The position numbers and the translations under genes were made by a program. From Desulfuromonadales bacterium (lineage in GTDB: Bacteria; Desulfobacterota; Desulfuromonadia; Desulfuromonadales; JAGXHI01), in the NCBI GenBank assembly GCA_024636295.1, contig JAGXHI010000007.1, positions 1-64,000 on the forward strand: a stretch of DNA of 64,000 nucleotides, written 5' to 3'. The notes beneath the pieces were generated by a model. It had not been told where the DNA came from and did not search any database. It saw only the letters and a list, made by a program, of their open reading frames with translations. This document shows, piece after piece, positions 18,911 through 28,919 of this stretch. The stretch's first letter is position 1, and each line of letters opens with the position of its first letter.

Positions 18911-19387
18911 CTATTCCGGTTCGATCCGGTATTCCGTGGTTATCTCGATCGCTTTCTCCAGCGAGCGGTAAACCGGGCAGAATCGCCGGTGCATCTCATG
19001 CACCCGTTCCACCGTCTCTCGCGCGGATTCGGGCGCTTTCAGATGATAGGTCGTGTGAATCCGCTTGATGATCAGAACCTTCTCCTCTGTTTCGATCTCT
19101 CCCCGCACATCGGCGGTCAGACGACCGTCGCCGGCCTTTATTTGACGCGCTTCCAGCGCGCCTGCAAAAGTGCCGGTCAGTCAGCCGCCGGTCGAGGCCA
19201 CGATGTAGTCCAGAGTGGTGGCGTGGGGGTCCGGGAGATTGTTCGGATCAAGGCCGTAATGCGCGGCCACTGCTCCGTGTGTGCCGAACTGCACTGGTTC
19301 CTTCTCCGCCGGAAGCCATGCGAGGCGGAGGGGCCCCCCGCGGCGCTCGATCCGGACCTCGGAGACATACGTTGGACTGTTACCCAT
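18911..19387 (-). CDS. OsmC/Ohr-family selenoprotein (in-frame UGA read as selenocysteine)
   Basis: Predicted peroxide-reducing OsmC-like protein, 158 residues with Sec69. From ATG 19387, six bases after a GGAGG site, the frame reads to TGA at 19181-19183 in VASTGG-U-LTGTFAGAL, then continues in frame to 18911. The UGA aligns with the first catalytic Cys of OsmC/Ohr. The second, resolving Cys is present as Cys137 in HRRFCPVYRSL. Without readthrough the product would be 68 residues and lack the second half of the fold. A hairpin fitting bacterial SECIS geometry lies just after the UGA. OsmC-like selenoproteins have been predicted in deltaproteobacteria and metagenomes, which supports the reading. 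Conventional callers would split or discard this gene. Confidence 0.9.
19144..19183 (-). promoter_or_regulatory. UGA codon plus SECIS-like stem-loop of the OsmC selenoprotein
   Basis: On the minus strand the UGA (19183-19181) is followed after 18 bases by GGCGCGC (19162-19156), loop UGGAA (19155-19151) and GCGCGUC (19150-19144). This is a 7-bp stem with one G-U pair. The loop starts 25 bases after the UGA and has G in its second position, as bacterial SECIS elements require (loop 16-37 bases away, G in the first two loop bases). The hairpin lies within the coding sequence, as in fdhF. Confidence 0.8.
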
Positions 19388-19479
19388 TGATTCCTCCATG
19401 ATTAAAATTTTTCTGATAATACCAATTCGTCGCCCTCTGTCAAAGCAGAAAGCCAAAAGTCCGGAGTTCGACCGGACTT

Positions 19480-20568
19480 TTATCCCGCAGATTTCTCCAG
19501 CAGTTCCGCCAGTCGTCCAGCGGCCTGTCGGTCTCCATGGGCGGGAAGAGACTCCGCGGGCGCCGGAGAGGAGAGGAGCGCCTCCAGGTCGGGTCCCCAA
19601 TTTCCATTGCGCAGGGAATCGTTTTCGATCTCCCGGCCTCGAGTGTAGCGCCGGATGCCCTCGATAAGAAGTTCCTGCTCACGAAAATCACCTCGCCGGG
19701 TGTAGAGAACCGCGGTCCTATTGGCAATGCATTCGGATACGATCCCGTAGCCCGGTTTAGTCAGGACGACGTCGGCGGCCCCCACCAGGTCCGGGTAGGG
19801 AATTTCCGGGGGAATCGGCTTCAGGTTGGAGGCCCCGCAGGCCATTTCCGCAGGGGCGAGAAAAATCCAGTCCGTCAACTTCTCCACCGCATCCAATCGA
19901 ATCCCTTGCAGTCCGAACCCGCCGAAAGAGAGCAATCCGAGCTTTCGATCCATCCCCGATCCGAGAAGACGCCGAACCTCGACCGGGTCGCGGGAAGAGC
20001 GCCTGGCCACGAGGGACAGATCCTCGATGGCCTGAAAGGCATCACAGGGGCCATGAAAGGGGAGCCGCAGCAGGCGCTCCGCCCTGCGATAGTCAGAAGC
20101 CACCGCCTGCGGGACATCACCGTATCCGGGATATTTAGCCGCCAGTCCTTCGTAGATCCAGTCCCAGGTAAAATTGCTGATCCCTACCGATGGAATCTCC
20201 GCTTTTTCCGCCGCGGCAAAGGCAAAAGGCGGAATATCGGCCGCCACCAATCCGATTCCGTCTCTTTTCAGTGACTCCGATTCCTCCACTATGAACTTTT
20301 CCCGGCCTTTGAGGAATCTTCGAAATTCGACAAGCGTTTCCTTCTCGAGCATAAGAAGGCTGTCCTTCTGGAGAACCCCGATATCGAGACGGCGTCGACG
20401 AACAGGCACGGAGGGGTCCAGAAAAGAATGGAAAAACCAGCGATGGGCGTCGGAGACCACCTCGACCTCGATATCAGGGCGAAGAGATCGCAGGGTGTTG
20501 ATGATCTGGCAGGAACGGCTGGCATGACCCAGCCCGTGTCCGCTGATGTAATATCGGATTCGTTTCAT
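19480..20568 (-). CDS. glycosyltransferase-like protein (GT-B fold, MurG/UGT-like)
   Basis: 362 residues from ATG 20568, which has AAAGGGG just upstream; an ATG at 20586 is possible. The N-terminus YYISGHGLGHASRSCQI is the first loop of GT-B glycosyltransferases and resembles the N-terminal half of L-arabinokinase-type proteins. The C-terminal half carries DLVGAADVVLTKPGYGIVSE, the nucleotide-sugar binding region of this group. Donor and acceptor cannot be inferred. It is transcribed towards the OsmC gene and divergently from hcp. Confidence 0.65.
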   Translation of the reverse strand: MKRIRYYISGHGLGHASRSCQIINTLRSLRPDIEVEVVSDAHRWFFHSFLDPSVPVRRRRLDIGVLQKDSLLMLEKETLVEFRRFLKGREKFIVEESESLKRDGIGLVAADIPPFAFAAAEKAEIPSVGISNFTWDWIYEGLAAKYPGYGDVPQAVASDYRRAERLLRLPFHGPCDAFQAIEDLSLVARRSSRDPVEVRRLLGSGMDRKLGLLSFGGFGLQGIRLDAVEKLTDWIFLAPAEMACGASNLKPIPPEIPYPDLVGAADVVLTKPGYGIVSECIANRTAVLYTRRGDFREQELLIEGIRRYTRGREIENDSLRNGNWGPDLEALLSSPAPAESLPAHGDRQAAGRLAELLEKSAG

Positions 20569-20735
20569 GGCCCCTTTGAATATCACGGGAGCTCCCCGGA
20601 AAACAAGGCGCGCCTTCAGCTTTCAATCGCTGGCGAATCAGGAAATCTTTGCTAGACTTTTCTGAATCTTTCCCTCAGATCGGAAAACCGGACCGAACCC
20701 ATCCGATAGTCATCAGGAACGAAAGGAGATTTTCT

Positions 20736-22379
20736 ATGGAAGAAGCCATGTTCTGTTACCAGTGCGAACAGGCCGCCCAGGGAGTAGGCTGTACCAAGAT
20801 CGGAGTTTGCGGCAAAAAGCCCGATGTCGCCGCTCTGCAGGACCTGATCATCTGGGGCGTCAAGGGGCTGTCCTGGTGGGCCGACAAGGCTCGCGGAAAA
20901 GGAGCTGTCGACAACGAAATCAATGTTCTTACCATCGAAGCGATTTTTCATACGGTGACAAATGTCGATTTCGACCCGGACAGCCTGGCGAAGGTTGTTC
21001 GTCGCTGCGCCGAAATGCGGGACCGTGCCCGCAAAATGTACGAGGACGCCGGAGGCTCGACCCCGGAGAACATTCCCGATGCGGCCCGTGACTGGCAGCC
21101 GCCAGGCTCGGTTGAGGAAATGGTGGCCGAGGGACGCAAGCACCCGGTCAAGGATCCCTCCATCGACCCTGATGTCAAGTCGGTGATGGAGCTTCTGATC
21201 TACGGCTGCAAGGGGATGTCGGCCTATGCGGATCACGTCCATATCCTGGGCAACGATGACGACGAGGTTTACGCCTTCATCCACAAGGCAATGGCGAGCA
21301 CGCTGGACCCGAACATGGGCCTGATGGATTACGTCAACCTGTGCATGGAGTGCGGAACGGTCAATCTGAAGTGTCAGGAACTTCTCTACAAGGGGCACGC
21401 CGGTCGGTTCGGAACCCCGGAGCCAACCAAGGTAAATACCGGCAGCCGGGCGGGAAAGGCGATCCTCGTCTCCGGCCACGATCTGCCCTTTATGGAGGAG
21501 CTCCTGAAGCAGACCGAGGGCAAGGGGATCAATGTCTACACCCACGTGGAGATGCTCCCCGCTCACGGCTATCCCGGTCTGAAAAAATATTCCCACCTGG
21601 CCGGCAACTGGGGCGGCGGCTGGCAGGACCAGTACAAGGAGCTGTCGGAGTTCCCCGGCGCGATCATCTTCAATACCAACTGCATTCAGCGACCGGCGGA
21701 TGTCTACCACGACCGGCTTTTCACCTGGGGCAATGTGGGATGGCCCGGCGTGCGGCATTTAGAGGATTGGGATTTTTCACCGGTAATCGAAAAAGCCCTC
21801 GCCTCCGATGACTGGACGGACAATCCCGGCAAGGAGCTGCTCACCGGATGCGGGCACAATGCCATCCTCGGAATGGCGGATAAGGTCATCGAGGCGGTCA
21901 AGTCCGGAGACATCAGACGTTTCTACGTGATCGGCGGCTGTGACGGCGCCAAGCCCGGGCGCAATTACTACACGCGAATGGCCGAGCAGCTCCCGAAGGA
22001 TACGGTCATCCTGACCCTGGCCTGCGGAAAGTATCGCATGAACAGGCTCGATCTCGGGGATATCGGCGGCATTCCCCGCCTGCTGGATGTCGGTCAGTGC
22101 AACGACACCTATTCCGCCGTCCAGGTGGCCTTAGCTCTGGCGGACGCCTTCGACTGCGGCGTGAACGATCTGCCGCTTTCGGTGATCCTCTCCTGGTATG
22201 AGCAGAAAGCGATCGTCTGCCTGCTGAGCCTGCTGTCCCTGGGGATTCTGAACATCAAGATCGGCCCGAGTCTGCCGGCCTTCGTCACGCCCAACGTTCT
22301 GAACTTTCTGGTAGAGAAATTCAATGTGGCGCCGATCGGCGAGGTTGAAGACGACATCCGGCAGACGCTCGGCGCATAG
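20736..22379 (+). CDS. hcp: hydroxylamine reductase / hybrid cluster protein
   Basis: Cytoplasmic Fe-S enzyme that reduces hydroxylamine in vitro and acts on NO-derived species in vivo in E. coli. The 547-residue protein starts at ATG 20736, eight bases after AAAGGAG. The N-terminal cluster motif is CYQCEQAAQGVGCTKIGVC (Cys-x2-Cys-x8-Cys-x5-Cys). Hybrid-cluster ligands are visible in ECGTVNLKCQ, NTNCIQRP, TGCGHNAI and LACGKYRMN. It is a single gene without an adjacent hcr reductase. A strong terminator follows. Confidence 0.95.
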   Translation: MEEAMFCYQCEQAAQGVGCTKIGVCGKKPDVAALQDLIIWGVKGLSWWADKARGKGAVDNEINVLTIEAIFHTVTNVDFDPDSLAKVVRRCAEMRDRARKMYEDAGGSTPENIPDAARDWQPPGSVEEMVAEGRKHPVKDPSIDPDVKSVMELLIYGCKGMSAYADHVHILGNDDDEVYAFIHKAMASTLDPNMGLMDYVNLCMECGTVNLKCQELLYKGHAGRFGTPEPTKVNTGSRAGKAILVSGHDLPFMEELLKQTEGKGINVYTHVEMLPAHGYPGLKKYSHLAGNWGGGWQDQYKELSEFPGAIIFNTNCIQRPADVYHDRLFTWGNVGWPGVRHLEDWDFSPVIEKALASDDWTDNPGKELLTGCGHNAILGMADKVIEAVKSGDIRRFYVIGGCDGAKPGRNYYTRMAEQLPKDTVILTLACGKYRMNRLDLGDIGGIPRLLDVGQCNDTYSAVQVALALADAFDCGVNDLPLSVILSWYEQKAIVCLLSLLSLGILNIKIGPSLPAFVTPNVLNFLVEKFNVAPIGEVEDDIRQTLGA

Positions 22380-22422
22380 GAACTTGCGCTTCTGCAGAGC
22401 CGGAAAATATGCGACAAACAGG

Positions 22423-22456
22423 AAAATCCCTCCCTGATTCGGGAGGGATTTTCTTT
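22423..22456 (+). terminator. rho-independent terminator of hcp
   Basis: Perfect 12-bp stem AAAATCCCTCCC (22423-22434) and GGGAGGGATTTT (22441-22452) around a 6-base loop, followed by TTCTTTT. The A-rich left arm would also serve the converging histidine kinase gene. Confidence 0.9.
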
Positions 22457-22543
22457 TGAGGAGTTCAGGAAACTCTCTCTTCAGCAATGCCGGGAAGAAT
22501 TTTTTCTCCCGATTCATCCTCTCATCAATTTTCCAGGCGTCTC

Positions 22544-24433
22544 TTATGCATTCTGGTCCGGATTTCCTCCGGGGCGGCCCATAGGCAATTCCACCAGGAA
22601 GGTGCTCCCGCCGCCTGGCGTTTCCTCCACCCAAACCCTTCCGCCATAAAGCTGAACAATTTTTCGGACGGTCGCCAGGCCCACGCCGCTCCCCGGAATT
22701 TTTCTCCCGGCCTGACCGCGATAAAAAGTTTCAAAAATTCGGTCGCGCTCCTCCGGTATGATTCCTGGGCCGAAATCCCGGACCGAAAGAATGGCGCGAT
22801 CTCCGACCTGTTTTCCGATGATATCGATACTGGCGCCCGGCCCGCCTGCGTACCGGATGGCATTGCCCACCAGGTTCGAGAAGATCTGAAAGAGAAAGGT
22901 GGAGGGAATATAAAGAGGGGGCAGATTCTCGATCCTGAATTGAATGCGATCTCTGATGATTTCATAATTCAATTCGCCCAGAACATTAGTGAGAACTGCG
23001 CCGGTATTCACCGGCTCGGATAAGGGCTCCAGGCGACCGACCCGGGCCAGAACCAGAAGATCCTCCATGGTGGAAAGCATCTTCCTGCCTTGAGACTCTA
23101 TATCTTCCAGTGCGTGCAGAGCCCGATCATCCAGACGGTCCCGGTAATTCCTTTTCAAAAACTCCGCATAACCGATGATGGGCGTCAAGGGAGAACGCAG
23201 GTCATGGGACACCATGGAAACAAAGGCGCCCAACTGGCGGTTCGCCTCACGCAGCTTTTCCTCAACTTCCTTACCCTCCGTGATGTCGATCCAGAATCCC
23301 AGAATTTCAGCTGGTTTTCCTTGCGAATCCCGAATCAGGCGGAATTCATTTCGCATCCACCTGAAGGAGCCGTTTTTGTGACGACACCGGTACTCGTGCG
23401 CACCATATCCCCGCGACATCGCATCCTGGAGACTGTTCAGAACCGCTTGTTTGTCATCGGGATGGATTCGGCTGACCCAGAATTCCGGCGAAGCGAGAAA
23501 ATCCTTCGCCGGGTAACCCAACTGGTCCTCAACATTCCGGCCGATGAATGTGCAGCCAAATTCTCCGGACAGCTCCGAGGTGTAAATGACCGCCGGACTG
23601 GAATGCAGCAGATGCTCCAGTCGCGCCTTGGCTGCGATGACCTGGTTCTCCGCTTCCCGACGTTCCGTGAAATCCCTGAAAACCGCCAGTTTCCGGACAT
23701 CGCCCTCGGAGGTTTTCAGAGGGCTGTGAATGATCTCGAACGTTCGATTCGAATCGCCGTGAAAACGCTCCTCCTTGACGGTTTGCCCCTTCAGAACGGA
23801 TTGCAGCGGACATCGGGGGCAGGTGGTATCAAGCCCATACAATGACTGATAACAGATTTCGCCCACCAGATTCCCGTAGGTTTCCCGCATGGCGCGGTTC
23901 ATGAATTCAATCCGAAAATCTGGTGAACAGATGTAGGCGAAATCGGTCATGGAATCCAGAAGATTGTGGAGCCACAAGTGCTCTTCTTCCAGTGCCGAAG
24001 TTCTTTCCTTAATCGCCTGCTCCAGGTTGCGGGCACGCAGGTCGAGATTTTTTTCAATTTCAATTCGCTCGGTGATGTCGATGAACGACTCGATACCACC
24101 TATAATCATCCCTCGGTCGTCCCGCAGATAATCGACATTCTTCGAAAGGATTATGCGCTGGCCCATTTTTGTGCTAATCGTACAAATCTGTCCGGTGAGA
24201 GGTTTGGGGAGATTTCCATCGAAAATACCGCAACTTCGGCCGCAGGGAATGCCTTCAAGGAAGGAACAGTGCTTTCCCAGAACATCGGAGGAGGAAAAAC
24301 CGGTGATTCGCTCGGCCTCCGGATTCCAGTAGGTAATACGCTGCTCGGTATTCACCAGAAAAAGACCGCTGGGAACTGTTCGCAGAATCTGCTCGTTGGT
24401 GAGAATATCCAGAAAATTGACGGATTCTTTCAC
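22544..24433 (-). CDS. PAS-domain sensor histidine kinase
   Basis: 629 residues, no membrane segments seen, so probably cytoplasmic. Three PAS regions: about 8-125 (LFLVNTEQRITYWNPEAERITGFS), about 150-265 (with CPRCPLQSVLKG) and about 270-390 (HPDDKQAVLNSL, ending LGFWIDITEGKEVEE). Then HisKA with the phosphoacceptor in VSHDLRSPLTPIIGYAEFL, and HATPase with NAIRYA, DFGPGI and GSGVGLATVRKI, so the kinase looks intact. Cysteines in the first two PAS domains (IPCGRSCGIF, CPRCP) could bind a cofactor, but this is a guess. No response regulator lies nearby. Confidence 0.9.
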   Translation of the reverse strand: MKESVNFLDILTNEQILRTVPSGLFLVNTEQRITYWNPEAERITGFSSSDVLGKHCSFLEGIPCGRSCGIFDGNLPKPLTGQICTISTKMGQRIILSKNVDYLRDDRGMIIGGIESFIDITERIEIEKNLDLRARNLEQAIKERTSALEEEHLWLHNLLDSMTDFAYICSPDFRIEFMNRAMRETYGNLVGEICYQSLYGLDTTCPRCPLQSVLKGQTVKEERFHGDSNRTFEIIHSPLKTSEGDVRKLAVFRDFTERREAENQVIAAKARLEHLLHSSPAVIYTSELSGEFGCTFIGRNVEDQLGYPAKDFLASPEFWVSRIHPDDKQAVLNSLQDAMSRGYGAHEYRCRHKNGSFRWMRNEFRLIRDSQGKPAEILGFWIDITEGKEVEEKLREANRQLGAFVSMVSHDLRSPLTPIIGYAEFLKRNYRDRLDDRALHALEDIESQGRKMLSTMEDLLVLARVGRLEPLSEPVNTGAVLTNVLGELNYEIIRDRIQFRIENLPPLYIPSTFLFQIFSNLVGNAIRYAGGPGASIDIIGKQVGDRAILSVRDFGPGIIPEERDRIFETFYRGQAGRKIPGSGVGLATVRKIVQLYGGRVWVEETPGGGSTFLVELPMGRPGGNPDQNA

Positions 24434-24519
24434 TCGGCCCCCCTCAGGTCGATTGAAAAGCTCTTGACAACAGAAGAGATTAACTTCTTATAACATGAGG
24501 TTATTCAAAAAAACAACTT

Positions 24520-25368
24520 TTAATCGGATTCGGAAAAAGACGCTCCCCGACGGGCGCGGGCAAGGACGGACACCCGAATTTCCAAAGCCCCGCCATGCTG
24601 CAGGACTCGGGCGCATTCTCGTATGGTCGCTCCGGTGGTCAGAACGTCATCCACCAGAAGAATCCGCCGGCCGGTCATCGAACCCCGCAGGGAAAAGGCG
24701 CCTTTCTGGTTTAACCGGCGTTCCCCGGCCCGAAGCCCCTGCTGAGAAGGCGTCGGCCGGGTTCGCATCAGCAGTCGTGGAACAACCGGAATTTCAAGCA
24801 TCTGCCCGAGACACCGGGCCAGGAGGAGGGCCTGATTGTAAGTACGCTCGCGCAGTCTGGAGGGGTGGAGAGGAACCGGGACGATCAGCTCGGGAGAAAA
24901 ATCCTCCGCCTGCAAAAGCTTGTCGGCCAGAAGGCGCGCCAGGGGACGGTCCAGTTCGCTGCGACCCTGGAATTTGAACCGGTGCACTGCTCGGCGAAGG
25001 ACATCCTCATAAATTCCCGCGGCATAAACGCTGACAAAGGCTGGCTCTTCCCGGATGCATTCCCCGCAGAGATGAATCGATCCCTCTTCGGCGGGGTAGG
25101 GCAAGGCGCAACGGGGGCAAAATGGGGGAAGCAGAGGAGGAATCTTATCCAGGCAGCGAGTACAAAAGGATTTTGGGGTGGATTTCTTATGGACTGTTCC
25201 GCACAACAGGCAGGATGATGGAAAAAAGAGATTGAACAGTCCCAACGCCTCGGACTGCAAAATATGAAAAAAAGACACCTTCCCCCCCCCGAAAAGATGT
25301 TCACCACCCGTGCACCTGAGCTCACTCGAAGCGCGGAGCCCGGAAAATCCCAGAAAAACCTTTTTCAC
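24520..25368 (-). CDS. ComF family protein (phosphoribosyltransferase-like)
   Basis: Homologue of ComF/GntX proteins linked to DNA uptake or use. N-terminal zinc-ribbon cysteines are seen in SCLLCG, CTRCLD, CPRCALPYP and LCGECI. The C-terminal phosphoribosyltransferase domain has the PRPP loop ILLVDDVLTTGATI. From the upstream ATG it is 282 residues, 40-50 longer than usual. A GTG at 25278, preceded by a G9 run and GGAAG, is a plausible true start. A GpmI gene lies about 90 bases upstream on the same strand. Confidence 0.85.
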   Translation of the reverse strand: MKKVFLGFSGLRASSELRCTGGEHLFGGGKVSFFHILQSEALGLFNLFFPSSCLLCGTVHKKSTPKSFCTRCLDKIPPLLPPFCPRCALPYPAEEGSIHLCGECIREEPAFVSVYAAGIYEDVLRRAVHRFKFQGRSELDRPLARLLADKLLQAEDFSPELIVPVPLHPSRLRERTYNQALLLARCLGQMLEIPVVPRLLMRTRPTPSQQGLRAGERRLNQKGAFSLRGSMTGRRILLVDDVLTTGATIRECARVLQHGGALEIRVSVLARARRGASFSESD

Positions 25369-25458
25369 GCCCGCTCGATGGCGCTCTCAGCGCCCTCTGC
25401 GAGAGACCGATTCAGACCTGAATATCTTCTCCGAGTCTCGTGATGAGCTTGGCCCTTT

Positions 25459-27006
25459 TCAGCTCTCAAACAGGCTTATTCCCGTCATTTCGGCGGGCTT
25501 TTCGAGGTCCATCAGCTCGAGAATGGTCGGGGCGATATCGGCCAGAATGCCCGGTCGAAGTTTCACATCCCGCCGTTCCGGATCCACCAGAACAAGCGGC
25601 ACGGGGTTGGAGGTGTGAGCAGTATGGGGGCCACCCTTCTCATCCGCCATCTTCTCGCAGTTTCCGTGATCGGAAGTGATCAGCAAAAGGCCACCCGCCT
25701 CCAGAACGGCATCCACGACCCGCCCGACGCATTCATCCACCGTCTCCATGGCGGAAATCGCCGCTTCGACAATACCCGTATGCCCTACCATGTCGGGGTT
25801 GGCGTAGTTCAGAATGATGAGATCGTAGACGCCTTTTTCGACGCAATCGACAACCCTGTCGGTCACCTCCGGTGCGCTCATGGCCGGCTTCTGGTCGTAG
25901 GTGGCCACCTCCCTGGGAGAAGGAATCAGGACACGATCCTCCCCGGGGAAAGGTACTTCGTTTCCTCCGTTGAAGAAAAAAGTCACATGGGCGTATTTTT
26001 CCGTCTCTGCGATACGCAGCTGATTGAGGCCCGCCGAGGAGACAATCTCGCCCAGGATTTTTTCGTGGGAATCGGAGGGAAATGCTACAGGCAGACCGAA
26101 AGTTTCGTCGTATTCGGTCATGCAGACGTAGCTGGCCAGTTCCGGTTTTCGGGGGCGATCGAAACCACGGAAGTGTTCATCGTTGAACGCTCGGGTGATT
26201 TCCCGCGCCCGGTCGGTTCGGAAATTGAAAAATATAACGGAATCTCCATCGTTGACCGTGGCGACCGGTTTTTCGCCTTCCATAATTACCCGGGGCTCCA
26301 CGAACTCGTCAGTCTGCCCGGCCTGGTAAGCTTTTTGAATGGCCTCCTGGCTGGAGGAGACAAAAACCCCCTCGCCAAGGGTCATCGCCCTCCATGCACG
26401 CTCCACCCGCTTCCATCGGTTGTCCCGGTCCATCGCATAATACCGGCCGGTGATCGTGGCCACCTTTCCGATACCGATTTCCCGGAGCTTCTCTTCCAGC
26501 TCGGAGAGGTAATCAGCCCCGCTCTGCGGGGGAGTATCCCGACCATCGAGAAAGGCATGGATGAAGACCCGGTCGAGACCTTCCCGGCGGGCAAGCTCTA
26601 CCAGGGCATACAGGTGGGTTATGTGGGAATGGACGCCGCCATCGGAGAGCAGTCCCATGAGATGCAGGCCGCCTGCGCTTTCCTTTGCGCCACGGACCGC
26701 AGCAAGAAGTCGTGGATTCTCAAAGAATTCCCCTGTTGCGATGCATTTGCTGATCCGGGTCAGCTCCTGATAAACGATGCGACCCGATCCAATATTCATA
26801 TGGCCGACTTCCGAGTTGCCCATCTGGCCTTCAGGAAGCCCGACATCCAGGCCGGAGGCGCCCAGTCGGGTGGATGAATAATGTTCGAAAAGGGAATCCA
26901 GCCTGGGGGTCCGCGCCAGACAGGCGACATTGTTATCGCAATTCTCCTCGATTCCCCAGCCGTCCAGAATTATCAGGGTGACGGGTTTTTTCACTCTTCT
27001 TCCCAT
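25459..27006 (-). CDS. gpmI: 2,3-bisphosphoglycerate-independent phosphoglycerate mutase
   Basis: Glycolytic enzyme interconverting 3- and 2-phosphoglycerate with two Mn2+ ions. The 515-residue length is typical. Seen: [14 protein letters not shown] (metal-binding Asp), the phosphoserine nucleophile Ser65 in [25 protein letters not shown], and C-terminal metal ligands in [12 protein letters not shown] and [11 protein letters not shown]. Start at ATG 27006, which overlaps the last 16 bases of the lapA-lapB gene; the frame is open further upstream but the residues are not GpmI-like. Confidence 0.95.
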   Translation of the reverse strand: MGRRVKKPVTLIILDGWGIEENCDNNVACLARTPRLDSLFEHYSSTRLGASGLDVGLPEGQMGNSEVGHMNIGSGRIVYQELTRISKCIATGEFFENPRLLAAVRGAKESAGGLHLMGLLSDGGVHSHITHLYALVELARREGLDRVFIHAFLDGRDTPPQSGADYLSELEEKLREIGIGKVATITGRYYAMDRDNRWKRVERAWRAMTLGEGVFVSSSQEAIQKAYQAGQTDEFVEPRVIMEGEKPVATVNDGDSVIFFNFRTDRAREITRAFNDEHFRGFDRPRKPELASYVCMTEYDETFGLPVAFPSDSHEKILGEIVSSAGLNQLRIAETEKYAHVTFFFNGGNEVPFPGEDRVLIPSPREVATYDQKPAMSAPEVTDRVVDCVEKGVYDLIILNYANPDMVGHTGIVEAAISAMETVDECVGRVVDAVLEAGGLLLITSDHGNCEKMADEKGGPHTAHTSNPVPLVLVDPERRDVKLRPGILADIAPTILELMDLEKPAEMTGISLFES

Positions 27007-28367
27007 GCTTTTCGCTCCCCGTGGAAGATCTCCCGAATCTCGGCGGGAGGCGCCCCCTTGATCTGTTGCCTGCCGGCCAGGCTGAAACTGCCCCAGGTAC
27101 CGCAGGAGGGGCAGCGGCTCCGCCATTCAATGGAGGTTTCCCCGCATCCCTCACAGGCGTATTTGAATCTCAGCTGTGCATCGATTCCGAGCACTTTCTT
27201 GTATTCCTCAATCGATTCATCCATCCGGTTTCGCCGTCGATGCGCCTCGGCCTGCAGCAGGTGAAGCTGAGGGAAGTCCGCGCCCGTGCTTTCGATTTCC
27301 GCAAGCTGCTCCAGAGCTTCGTCCACCATCTCCAGACGCAGGCAGAGCCGGGCAAAATATAACCGCAAAAGGAGATCATCTCTCTTCTCAGCCAGGGTGG
27401 AGCGGAAGAAGGAAAGCAAGGTGGCGGGATCCTCCTCGTTCAGATACAGATCTTCCAGTCGGGAAAGGAAAATGCTTTTCCCCAAGTCATTGTATCCCTC
27501 CTTCCAGACCTGGGCCGCTTCCTCATTTCGGTTCTGACGGCGATGAACGTCTCCCAGCGAGACCCGGACCGGCGCAAAATCCCGAGCCTCCTTGGCGATG
27601 TCCCTGAATTCGGAAAGAGCCTTGTCCGTCTCTCCCGCCTCGAACATCTCCCGAGCAGTTTCATAACGCAGATAAAGCGCCAGACGTTTTTCTTCCGGCT
27701 CCCTTTCTCCTCCGGAATCCGCTTTCAAAATACGCTTCTGCAGCTCGTGCGCCTCCAGCCATTGACTGTTTCGAAGGCCCAGATCACGAAGGGCTCGAAG
27801 CGCTTTTCGGTTGCCGCTTTCGATGGAGAGGATATCCCCGTAAATCTGGGTGGCCTCCTCGTCCCGCCCAGCCGATTCGTAAACGGATGCAAGTTTGAAG
27901 AGGATTTCCAGGTTGGCTGGCTCCCGCTTTCTGGCCTGAAGGAGCAGATTGATGCTTTCCTGATGACGACCCTCCTGTTCATGAAGACTGGCGAGGGCGA
28001 TATACGCCTCCATTCGGGAAGGATCCTTTTCCAGGGTTTTCTGAAGCAGGCTGCGGGCCTTCTTCTGGTCTCCGGACATGAGCCGGTCAATCCCCTCACG
28101 ATAGAGGGTGGAGACTTCCCGGGTTTTCTTTTCCGTGCGGATCCGCTTTCTGTTCCGGGCCCAGTGACTGGTCGCCCCGTAGAGATGGACGATATATCCG
28201 AGGACCAGGCCCAGCAGAATGCATGCCACAACGATAATGGCCGCTGGAAAGGTTACCTGTTGATCGGGAAGATAGAACAGCGTGATTTCATGGGGATTCA
28301 GGCCGGAGAAGTAAATAAAAAAAGCCAGAAACAGTATTACGATCAGCAGCAGCGCCATAACGGTCAT
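26991..28367 (-). CDS. lapB: LPS assembly protein: LapA-like membrane anchor fused to LapB TPR protein
   Basis: 458 residues from ATG 28367, preceded by GGGGAGAG. Residues 1-75 form a LapA-type (DUF1049) unit: two membrane helices around [20 protein letters not shown] and a basic tail. About 80-410 are tetratricopeptide repeats (for example [20 protein letters not shown]). The C-terminus is a rubredoxin-like zinc ribbon, [19 protein letters not shown]. In E. coli LapA and LapB are separate neighbouring proteins that control LpxC turnover by FtsH; here they are one polypeptide. It lies between rlmH and gpmI. Confidence 0.88.
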   Translation of the reverse strand: MTVMALLLIVILFLAFFIYFSGLNPHEITLFYLPDQQVTFPAAIIVVACILLGLVLGYIVHLYGATSHWARNRKRIRTEKKTREVSTLYREGIDRLMSGDQKKARSLLQKTLEKDPSRMEAYIALASLHEQEGRHQESINLLLQARKREPANLEILFKLASVYESAGRDEEATQIYGDILSIESGNRKALRALRDLGLRNSQWLEAHELQKRILKADSGGEREPEEKRLALYLRYETAREMFEAGETDKALSEFRDIAKEARDFAPVRVSLGDVHRRQNRNEEAAQVWKEGYNDLGKSIFLSRLEDLYLNEEDPATLLSFFRSTLAEKRDDLLLRLYFARLCLRLEMVDEALEQLAEIESTGADFPQLHLLQAEAHRRRNRMDESIEEYKKVLGIDAQLRFKYACEGCGETSIEWRSRCPSCGTWGSFSLAGRQQIKGAPPAEIREIFHGERKAWEEE

Positions 28368-28442
28368 GGTTCTCTCCCCGGGCAACCGCCCGAATCAGAA
28401 ATGAATTGAATCGCCGGATTTAACGCCTTCCCGGAGAGAGGG

Positions 28443-28919
28443 TCAGCGATTGTGATATGGTTCATTGCGCAGAATGGTCAACCCCCGGTAAATCTGTTCC
28501 AGAAGAAAGAGCCGGACCATCTGGTGGGTGAAGGTCATCGGCGAAAGTGAAAGCAGGAAACTCTTGAGGTCTTTTACTTTTTTCCCGATTCCGTAGGGAC
28601 CGCCGATGACGAAAACCACCTCTGAGGTTCCGCCCGACATGTGACGGTCCAGCAGTTCGGCCATCCCCTGAGAAGTGACCATTTCGCCGCTCTCGTCCAG
28701 AACGACGACAAAGGCGTCATGGGGGATTTTCCCCAAAATCCGTTCGGCTTCCCTCTCCCGGATGTATTCGGGATCGGCCTTTTTCCCTCCGCCTTTCTCT
28801 TCCCGGATCTCCGTCACCTCCAGTGGGAGATATCGGCCCACCCGGCGGGTGAAATCCTCAACGCCCTCTCGCAGGTAGGCCTCGGAGACTTTTCCGATAC
28901 AGATCAGGCGAATCTTCAA
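28443..28919 (-). CDS. rlmH: 23S rRNA (pseudouridine1915-N3)-methyltransferase RlmH
   Basis: SPOUT methyltransferase modifying helix 69 of 23S rRNA. TTG at 28919 is chosen as start: it overlaps the rsfS stop (TTGA) and gives the normal 158 residues beginning KIRLICIGK. Longer versions run into rsfS. Seen: the SAM-binding knot segment FVIGGPYGIGKKV and the C-terminal LSLSPMTFTHQMVRLFLLEQ and PYHNR, all diagnostic of RlmH. Confidence 0.95.
   Translation of the reverse strand: MKIRLICIGKVSEAYLREGVEDFTRRVGRYLPLEVTEIREEKGGGKKADPEYIREREAERILGKIPHDAFVVVLDESGEMVTSQGMAELLDRHMSGGTSEVVFVIGGPYGIGKKVKDLKSFLLSLSPMTFTHQMVRLFLLEQIYRGLTILRNEPYHNR

Noticed and set aside
24464..24494. Plus-strand promoter TTGACA/TATAAC upstream of comF
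   Set aside because: The spacer is 19 bases and it points only at an antisense frame within comF, so no gene would be served.
25615..26877. 420-residue plus-strand open frame
   Set aside because: Entirely antisense to gpmI, without its own ribosome-binding site or motifs.
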